Source: Rhodococcus antarcticus
GTDB taxonomy: Bacteria; Actinomycetota; Actinomycetes; Mycobacteriales; Mycobacteriaceae
NCBI RefSeq assembly: GCF_026153295.1
Contig: NZ_CP110616.1
Span: 1 to 64,000, forward strand
Direction: 5' to 3'
Length of the DNA stretch: 64,000 nt
Position numbers and translations under genes: made by a program. Each line of letters begins with the position of its first letter. Position 1 is the stretch's first letter. Positions 59,559 through 64,000 of the stretch are shown here, piece after piece. The notes beneath the pieces were generated by a model. That model did not search any database and was not told the origin of the DNA. It saw only the letters and a program-made list of their open reading frames with translations.

Positions 59559-60290
59559 TCAGGGTGCGGCGAGGTCCCTGGAGACCGCGGCGCAGGCTCC
59601 CTGCAGCACCGCCGTGTACGTGGACAAGCTTTGGCGGTCGAACCGGGCAGACGGGACGGCCAGGGAGAGGGCGCCGAGGGGGCAGCCGTCCTGCCCCAGA
59701 ACGGCCACCCCCACTGCGGTAACCCCGGCCTCGGTCTCCTGGTCGTTGACGGCGAACCCGTGCCTCCGTGCGAGAGCGAGATGCTTGCGCAGGCGTTCGA
59801 TGTCCAGCTCTACCTCGCCGTAGAGCTCGTTGAGCTCGTCGTGGGACAGGAAGGCCAGGAGTACCTTCCCGCCGGCCACGCAGTGCGCGGGCAGGACCTT
59901 TCCGGAACGGTCTCCGACCCGGAGCATGCGGTCACACTCGACCGACTCGAGGAACCGCACGTCCACGCCGACCCGGACCTGCAGGCTCACCGTCTCGTTC
60001 ACTCGGGCCACGAGGGCGTGCATGTGAGGCAGTGCGGCTTTGCGTAGTCGCATCGAGGGCGCCGCTGACGCGGGCCCCAGCACCGGGCCGGGGAAGTACC
60101 TGCGATCGTCGCCCTGGGTCGCCAGGTCGCGATACACCAACATCGCGAGCAGCCGGTGCGCAGTGGACCTCGCCACCCCGACCAGCTCTGCGGCCTCCGA
60201 GACCGACAGTGCCCCCTCCTGCTGCAGCAGCTGCGCCAGGTGCAGCGCATGGTCAACCGACGCGATGGCGTACACCGGCTTGTTCTTCAC
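59559..60290 (-). CDS. IclR-family regulator 2
   Basis: A 243-residue IclR protein: winged helix SVSEAAELVGVARSTAHRLLAMLV and effector domain with RVGDRSGKVLPAHCVAGGKVLLAFL and GVAVLGQDGCPLGALSLAVPS. GTG 60290 has AGGGAG upstream. It is divergent from the gentisate dioxygenase operon (66-bp gap) and ends 8 bp from the end of regulator 1. It probably responds to gentisate or a precursor. Confidence 0.9.
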   Translation of the reverse strand: MKNKPVYAIASVDHALHLAQLLQQEGALSVSEAAELVGVARSTAHRLLAMLVYRDLATQGDDRRYFPGPVLGPASAAPSMRLRKAALPHMHALVARVNETVSLQVRVGVDVRFLESVECDRMLRVGDRSGKVLPAHCVAGGKVLLAFLSHDELNELYGEVELDIERLRKHLALARRHGFAVNDQETEAGVTAVGVAVLGQDGCPLGALSLAVPSARFDRQSLSTYTAVLQGACAAVSRDLAAP

Positions 60291-60356
60291 GTCAGAACTC
60301 CCTAGATCGCTCAGCAGAACGACACTAGCGTCCGCGGAAGCGAAAGGAGTGCTGCC

Positions 60357-61484
60357 ATGTCCTTGGAGACACCCACGTCACCTGTCCGGCTGACCGCCGT
60401 GGACTCGCCGACGCAGCCGCCGGCGACCCCAGAGCTCGACGACCTGTACCGCGGCTTCGAGAGGGAGCTGCTCGTTCCTCTGTGGACCGAGATCGGTGAC
60501 CTCATGCCACTCAGCCCGCAGCCGAGTGCCGTCCCGCACCTCTGGCACTGGGGATCAATGCTCCCGTTGGCGGAACGGGCGGGTGACCTCGTCCCCGTGG
60601 GACGCGGAGGTGAGCGCCGGGCGATCGCCCTGGCCAATCCCGGGTTGGGCGGGCGCCCCTTCGCGACCCCGACCCTCTGGGCCGCCATCCAGTACCTGCG
60701 CCCCGACGAGGTGGCCCCGGAGCACCGCCACACGCAGAACGCCTTCCGCTTCGTCATCGAGGGTGAGGGCGTGTGGACGGTCGTCGACGGCGACCCCGTC
60801 GCGATGCGTCGCGGCGACTTCCTGCTGACCCCCGGCTGGCGGTGGCACGGCCACCACAACGTGGCCACCGAACCGATGGCCTGGCTCGACGGCCTCGACA
60901 TACCCTTCGTGCACGGCACCGACAGCGCCTTTTTCGAGTTTGGGTCCGAACAGGTCTCGACAACGGAGACACCTCGCATCTCCCGGGGGGAACGGCTGTG
61001 GGGCCACCCCGGTCTCACCCCGGTGTCACAGGCTGGGAACCGGTCCCAGCCGCACTCGCCGCTCATGGCCTACCGGTGGGAGCACACCGACGCCGCACTC
61101 CGCGAGCAGCTCGCACTCGAAACTGAGGGCGCGCCAGGGGTACTCGAGCCGGGTCACGCCGCGGTGCGTTTCAGCCACCCCGGCACAGGTGAGGACGTCA
61201 TGCCGACCCTCCGGGCTGAGTTCCACCGGTTCCGAGACGGCGCAACGAGTGCGACGAGGCGGGAGGTCGGCTCCTCGGTGTGGCAGGTCTTCGAGGGGAC
61301 GGGAACCGCGCGTGTCGGCGACCAGGAGTGGCAGCTGACGCGTGGTGACCTCTTCGTGGTTCCGTCCTGGCAGCCGCTGACGATCAGCGCGGAGTCCGGG
61401 CTCGACTTGTTCCGCTTCAGCGACACCCCCATCTTCGAACGACTGCACCAGTACCGCGTGCAGGTGGAAGGAACGCACTCGTGA
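60357..61484 (+). CDS. gentisate 1,2-dioxygenase
   Basis: A 375-residue bicupin enzyme. The first cupin has the iron ligands His123 and His125 in APEHRHTQNAFRFVIEGEG and His164 with HGHHN; the N-terminal LYRGFERELLVPLWTEIGDLMP and the second cupin (VGSSVWQVFEGTGTARVGD) match gentisate dioxygenases. It cleaves gentisate between C1 and C2 to maleylpyruvate. AAAGGAG precedes the ATG. It is the first gene of a three-gene operon with 4-bp overlaps. Confidence 0.9.
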   Translation: MSLETPTSPVRLTAVDSPTQPPATPELDDLYRGFERELLVPLWTEIGDLMPLSPQPSAVPHLWHWGSMLPLAERAGDLVPVGRGGERRAIALANPGLGGRPFATPTLWAAIQYLRPDEVAPEHRHTQNAFRFVIEGEGVWTVVDGDPVAMRRGDFLLTPGWRWHGHHNVATEPMAWLDGLDIPFVHGTDSAFFEFGSEQVSTTETPRISRGERLWGHPGLTPVSQAGNRSQPHSPLMAYRWEHTDAALREQLALETEGAPGVLEPGHAAVRFSHPGTGEDVMPTLRAEFHRFRDGATSATRREVGSSVWQVFEGTGTARVGDQEWQLTRGDLFVVPSWQPLTISAESGLDLFRFSDTPIFERLHQYRVQVEGTHS

Positions 61485-62317
61485 GGCTCGCTACTGTCCG
61501 GACTGACAAGGGCACTCGTGCCGTCCGAGTCGAGGACGAGGAGATCGTCGACTTGGGCGTGAGCGACGTGGGTGAGCTCCTGCGTGGACCGGACTGGGCT
61601 CAGGCAGCGACCGCTGACGGTCCGCGGAGCCCCGCAGCGGACGTCGAGTTCGCCTCGCTCGTCACCGCTCCCGGAAAGATCATCTGCGTGGGTCTGAACT
61701 ACCGCACGCACATCCTGGAGATGGGGCGCGATCTCCCGACGTACCCGACGTTGTTCGCCAAGTACCCCGAAGCTCTCATTGGGGCGCACGACGACATTGC
61801 CCTGCCCGCCGAGTCCCAGGCCGTCGACTGGGAGGCGGAGCTCGGCGTCGTCATCGGCCGGAGCGTGCGCCACGCGGACGAGGCATCGGCGGCGGCGGCC
61901 ATCGCCGGTTTCACCGTCGTGAACGACGTCACGATGCGCGACTGGCAGTACCGGACCACCCAGTGGTTGCAGGGCAAGACGTTCGAGGCGACGACGCCGG
62001 TGGGGCCAGTACTCGTGACCCCGGACGATCTAGAAGGCGGGGTGCGGCCCGCGCTGTCCATGAGCTGCGAGGTAGATGGCGAGAGGGTGCAGCACGCCAA
62101 CACCGACGATCTCGTCTTCGACCCCGTTGCGCTGGTTACCTACATTTCGAGCGTCCTCACGTTGAACCCGGGGGACATCATCGCCACCGGCACCCCAGGG
62201 GGAGTGGGGCACGCGCGCAAGCCCCCGCGTTACCTCAGCGATGGCGCCAGCCTCGTCACCGAGATCGCTGGCCTAGGCAGGCTCGTCAACGTCGTGCGGG
62301 CGGTTGCGGCGCGGTGA
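61481..62317 (+). CDS. fumarylacetoacetate-hydrolase-family fumarylpyruvate hydrolase
   Basis: A 278-residue FAH-fold hydrolase: GLNYRTHILEMG, metal-ligand region VDWEAELGVVIGR, VVNDVTMRDWQ and TGTPGGVGHARKPPRYLSDG. In the gentisate route it splits fumarylpyruvate into fumarate and pyruvate. GTG start overlaps the dioxygenase stop (GTGA). Confidence 0.9.
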   Translation: MRLATVRTDKGTRAVRVEDEEIVDLGVSDVGELLRGPDWAQAATADGPRSPAADVEFASLVTAPGKIICVGLNYRTHILEMGRDLPTYPTLFAKYPEALIGAHDDIALPAESQAVDWEAELGVVIGRSVRHADEASAAAAIAGFTVVNDVTMRDWQYRTTQWLQGKTFEATTPVGPVLVTPDDLEGGVRPALSMSCEVDGERVQHANTDDLVFDPVALVTYISSVLTLNPGDIIATGTPGGVGHARKPPRYLSDGASLVTEIAGLGRLVNVVRAVAAR

Positions 62318-63030
62318 CCACGCAGCACGACGTCACCCTGGGGTGGGTCGAGGACTACACGACCTTGCTCCTGCAAGCTGTTGACCGCCTGACAGACGAT
62401 GAGCTGGGTGCACGGTCGGCGCTCCCGGGCTGGTCGCGTCGCCAGTTGCTGGCTCACATCGGGTTCAACGCCGAGGCACTGCGGCGCCTCCTTCACTGGG
62501 CGGCATCGGGGGACACGACACCCATGTACGCCTCGAAGGAGCAGCGGGCGGCGGAAATCGCCGAGGGAGCAGCCTGGGAGCCGGCTCAACTCAGACAGTT
62601 CGTCCAGGAAAGCGCGGCCAGCCTGGCAACGGACGTCGCCGAGCTCGAGGAACCGCACTGGCGGAACGAGGTCGTCACCGCCCAAGGCCGGACGGTGCCT
62701 GCGAGCGAGATCATCTGGTTGAGGGCCCGCGAGGTGTGCATCCACGTCGTGGACCTTCACACCGGTCTCGTTTTCGCCGACCTGCCCCTGGACTTCTGCA
62801 GCAGGCTCGTCACCGAGATCTGTGCGCTCCGCTCCAAACGACGGGACGGACCTCAACTTCGCCTCGTCACCGCAGAAGGTCATCCCGCGGGCGCCACCGA
62901 CGGCGCCGGCACGCAGGTGACGGTGACCGGAGACGTGAACAGTCTCGCCTGCTGGCTCTCAGGGCGGGGACCCGGCTCTCTCGAGCATGGCCTTGGTCAG
63001 GACCTGCCGACAATTCCCGCCTGGATCTAG
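62314..63030 (+). CDS. mycothiol-dependent maleylpyruvate isomerase
   Basis: A 238-residue DinB-like enzyme with zinc ligands His48 (LPGWSRRQLLAHIG), Glu140 and His144 (REVCIHVVDLHTG), spaced as in the corynebacterial enzyme. It isomerises maleylpyruvate to fumarylpyruvate using mycothiol, an actinobacterial thiol. GTG 62314 overlaps the hydrolase stop. A long frame reading through from the preceding gene was ignored. Confidence 0.9.
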   Translation: MTTQHDVTLGWVEDYTTLLLQAVDRLTDDELGARSALPGWSRRQLLAHIGFNAEALRRLLHWAASGDTTPMYASKEQRAAEIAEGAAWEPAQLRQFVQESAASLATDVAELEEPHWRNEVVTAQGRTVPASEIIWLRAREVCIHVVDLHTGLVFADLPLDFCSRLVTEICALRSKRRDGPQLRLVTAEGHPAGATDGAGTQVTVTGDVNSLACWLSGRGPGSLEHGLGQDLPTIPAWI

Positions 63031-63216
63031 CGTCAGGGCCGTCGAAGAACCGGAGCGTCACGGGCCCAGGAGAGCTACGTGGTGACGGGCCACGACAAGC
63101 GTCCGACGGTGTATCGGAATCTCAGCCCTACTCATCTCGGAGAGAGGGTGGGGGCAGGTCTCAGGCGGTTCAACCTCCCCGACGGAGAGGGATCCCCCGC
63201 CGGACACCGCTCTTGT

Positions 63217-63855
63217 TCATCGGTTGAGGGCTGTTCCCAAGACGGTCGGGGCGACCGGTGGCACGTTCGGCCAGATCATGGCGGTGCGCACTGCGGTGGC
63301 GTCGAACCCCGCGGCCACGACGGCGCCCTTGGTGTCTCGGCGGATCGAGCAACCCCCGGCGGCACGTCCCCACATCGGCTCCAGCAGCTGTTGGAGCCGG
63401 CCGACCCAGTGCCCCGGCGGGGCGGCGATGTGCTCGAGCAGCAGCAGCCGACCGCCGGGAACCAGGACCCGCCGAAGCTCCGCCAGCGCTCGACGCGGTT
63501 GCGCGACCGAACAGAGCACGCAGGCGCAGAGGACCGCGTCGATGGAGCCGTCGATTAGCGGCAGGTCGTGGGCGTCCGCGGAGAGCACCGTCACCGGCAC
63601 CGGACAGGCCGCCACCCGCCCGCGGGCGAGCGCACGCATGGAAGGGTCGGGCTCGACGGCGACTACCGACGTCACCGCGGGCGGCAGATGGGTGAGGTCG
63701 TGGCCGGGCCCGAGACCCAGGATCAGCAGCCGCCCGCTCGCGTCGGCCAGGACCGATGCGCGCAGCTGGCCGTAGCCGCCACGTTCCCCGGCTGCAGCGA
63801 CGAGCCGGTAGACCTGGGCGAAGACTGGGTGGGCGTGGTCGTGCTCACGGCTCAT
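63217..63855 (-). CDS. class I SAM-dependent methyltransferase
   Basis: A 212-residue methyltransferase with the SAM-binding LLILGLGPGHDL loop, acidic VVAVEPDPSM and motif SIDAVLCACVLCSV followed by RRVLVPGGRLLLLEH, typical of the UbiE/MenG-like type 11 group. Substrate unknown. It is convergent with the gentisate operon; the 186-bp gap holds no clear terminator. Confidence 0.85.
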   Translation of the reverse strand: MSREHDHAHPVFAQVYRLVAAAGERGGYGQLRASVLADASGRLLILGLGPGHDLTHLPPAVTSVVAVEPDPSMRALARGRVAACPVPVTVLSADAHDLPLIDGSIDAVLCACVLCSVAQPRRALAELRRVLVPGGRLLLLEHIAAPPGHWVGRLQQLLEPMWGRAAGGCSIRRDTKGAVVAAGFDATAVRTAMIWPNVPPVAPTVLGTALNR

Positions 63856-64000
63856 GGACCCAGTATCGGGTCAGCTCGGCCGGCCGTGCGCGGGCGGCGG
63901 CTGGCCTGACACCCTCGACCGCGGCGCGATCGTCAGCGGCCCGGCGCGTTGTCTGGTCCCCGCGCCTCGACACGCGGCTGTTCCCGTGGTGAGTTCCCGC
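63856..64000. other. window edge, upstream of the methyltransferase
   Basis: Should contain the methyltransferase promoter. No gene can be supported in the 145 bp visible. Confidence 0.3.

Noticed and set aside
63079-63558. Plus-strand frame with an AGGAGAG site before GTG
   Set aside because: Most of it overlaps the methyltransferase gene on the other strand and it shows no conserved features.
1-64000. Integrase, att sites or relaxase that would define an integrative element
   Set aside because: No tyrosine recombinase, no large serine integrase, no tRNA-associated repeats and no relaxase motif were found; the only recombinases are small resolvase-type enzymes and transposases.

Overview
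The window is high-GC actinobacterial DNA. Supporting signs are GTG starts, ATGA/GTGA gene overlaps, an EspR-type regulator, an SCO6880-family conjugation protein and a mycothiol-type maleylpyruvate isomerase. A replication-initiator-like gene, parA and its ribbon-helix-helix partner sit beside a type IV secretion operon, and no integrase is visible. A large conjugative plasmid is therefore the simplest reading; an integrative element with plasmid-like maintenance is the alternative. The species cannot be fixed from the sequence. No relaxase, tRNA or rRNA gene was seen.

Layout. 1-1002: aldo/keto reductase. 1219-11147 (minus strand): a tightly overlapping conjugation operon with lytic transglycosylase/NlpC, lipoprotein, TadZ-like P-loop protein, VirB2-sized membrane protein, anchored protein, TrbL/VirB6, SCO6880, VirB4-like ATPase, VirD4-like coupling protein and DUF4913. 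11411-13357 (plus strand): a divergent regulatory trio (EspR-like, ImmA/IrrE-like, MAB_1171c-like membrane protein). 13430-18306: PAP2-like protein, small RHH protein, rep-like gene with a candidate antisense RNA in its leader, and parA plus RHH partner with 12-bp iterons. 18560-28867: plasmid backbone hit by three insertion sequences. All three have target duplications, and two split genes whose reading frames are restored exactly when the element and one duplication are removed.

29712-47377 is an accessory island, partly AT-richer than its surroundings. It holds an XRE-ImmA protein facing a PIN-like protein, a tandem PD-(D/E)XK/Fe-S nuclease, an EcoRI-family adenine methyltransferase with a DUF262-HNH partner, an SGNH lipoprotein, a TniA/TniB/resolvase transposon, a second serine recombinase, a toxin-antitoxin pair and a CBASS-like pair (CD-NTase plus two-TM effector).

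48139-63855 is catabolic. A minus-strand unit encodes an aromatic-ring FAD hydroxylase, a NitT/TauT-type ABC importer and a HAPMO-like Baeyer-Villiger monooxygenase. A plus-strand unit encodes gentisate dioxygenase, fumarylpyruvate hydrolase and maleylpyruvate isomerase, the complete route from gentisate to pyruvate and fumarate. Two IclR regulators lie back-to-back between the units, each divergent from one of them. An isochorismatase-like hydrolase, a zinc-type dehydrogenase, a luciferase-like oxidoreductase and a SAM methyltransferase accompany them.
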